Assembly (NCBI GenBank): GCA_007118795.1
Contig: SKQX01000176.1
Coordinates: 1 to 5,979, forward strand
DNA from: Thermoflexales bacterium
GTDB lineage: Bacteria > Chloroflexota > Anaerolineae > B4-G1
DNA: 5,979 bases
Direction: 5' to 3'
This document shows positions 5,695 through 5,979 of the stretch, in pieces; within the stretch, counting starts at the first letter, position 1, and every line of letters begins with the position of its first letter. A model generated the notes under the pieces. It was given only the letters and a program-made list of their open reading frames with translations. It made no database searches and was not told the origin of the DNA. Position numbers and translations under genes: made by a program.

Positions 5695-5711
5695 ACTGAG
5701 GGAAACGGGAT

Positions 5712-5979
5712 ATGCCAAAGCTCAAGAGTGTGGAAGAATTGCAGGAGTTGCGGGATCGAGTGCAGAAGGATCTCAGCGTCCGGACTGAGACGAGCACGAC
5801 GATCATCGTTGGGATGGGCACGTGTGGTATCTCGGCCGGCGCTCGGGAGGTCATGCAGGCGATTCTGGAGGAGTTGGAGGAGCGGGACATCGACGCTCAC
5901 GTCAAGACCGTCGGCTGCATCGGGATGTGCGCCAAGGAGCCGTTGGTCGATATCCAGCAGGGAGATGAACCCCGCATCA
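5712..5979 (+). CDS. hndB: HndB-type thioredoxin-like [2Fe-2S] ferredoxin, 3' end outside the window
   Basis: The first 89 residues are visible and the frame is open at the right edge. The start resembles HndB of NADP-reducing hydrogenases and the N-terminal ferredoxin domain of many NuoF/HydB/HndC proteins. It begins MPKLKSVEELQELRDRVQKD, followed by IIVGMGTCGISAGA (31-44), a helix EVMQAILEELEERDI, and TVGCIGMCAKEPLVDI (66-81). Cys38, Cys69 and Cys73 are visible; the first Cys of the usual four-ligand set is not (Gly34 or Met35 occupies that area), which I believe is common in HndB. ATG 5712 lies 17 bases after the nuoE stop, with GAGGGA (5698-5703) 8 bases upstream. It could be a stand-alone HndB of about 120 aa with nuoF/hndC next, or the N-terminus of a larger NuoF. 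The visible part cannot decide between them. Confidence 0.85.
   Translation, partial: MPKLKSVEELQELRDRVQKDLSVRTETSTTIIVGMGTCGISAGAREVMQAILEELEERDIDAHVKTVGCIGMCAKEPLVDIQQGDEPRI

Overview
This is a fairly GC-rich bacterial window with all supported genes on the + strand. It carries four complete genes, one complete gene that contains an in-frame TGA, and one gene cut by the right edge. The content suggests an anaerobic bacterium with flavin-based electron-transfer modules and, if the TGA is read as proposed, selenocysteine machinery. The sequence does not fix the phylum. The Hdr/NADH-dehydrogenase gene set would fit anaerobic lineages such as Chloroflexota, Bacillota, Desulfobacterota or deep-branching candidate phyla, but this is inference.

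Layout. Positions 1-167 hold no supported gene. Positions 168-2012 encode a canonical glucosamine-6-phosphate synthase (glmS). Positions 2013-2201 hold two strong hairpins and a very good extended -10 promoter. Positions 2202-2633 encode a GcvH/LbpA-like lipoyl-carrier protein. Positions 2634-3086 are a 453-base non-coding stretch with several short inverted repeats and a candidate promoter next to a perfect 12-base palindrome. From 3087 to the right edge runs a tight operon: a heterodisulfide-reductase HdrC-HdrB fusion, an HdrA-type flavoprotein, a NuoE/HndA-type [2Fe-2S] protein, and the start of an HndB-type [2Fe-2S] protein.

The key observation concerns HdrA. A simple ORF call breaks it at TGA 4886-4888, but the same frame continues with unmistakable HdrA sequence to 5146. 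The TGA sits exactly where HdrA proteins normally have the second Cys of a Cys-Ser-x-Cys motif, giving CxxU. Twenty-seven bases downstream of the TGA is the loop of a perfect 7-bp stem with a GGUC loop, which resembles a bacterial SECIS element. The gene is therefore best read as a selenoprotein of 281 residues. It is also short: it ends just after one ferredoxin-type Cys motif and lacks the second half of the FAD domain and the C-terminal ferredoxin domain of full-length HdrA, so HdrA may be split or truncated.

How the genes may work together (inference). HdrCB plus Sec-HdrA plus a NuoE/HndB-type module (with a NuoF/HndC subunit expected just beyond the window) would form a soluble NAD(H)-linked, possibly electron-bifurcating complex acting on a disulfide or thiol. 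The lipoyl-carrier protein just upstream could supply a protein-bound dithiol/disulfide substrate, as LbpA does in sulfur-oxidising sHdr systems. It has its own promoter, so the link rests on proximity only. glmS is an unrelated housekeeping neighbour.
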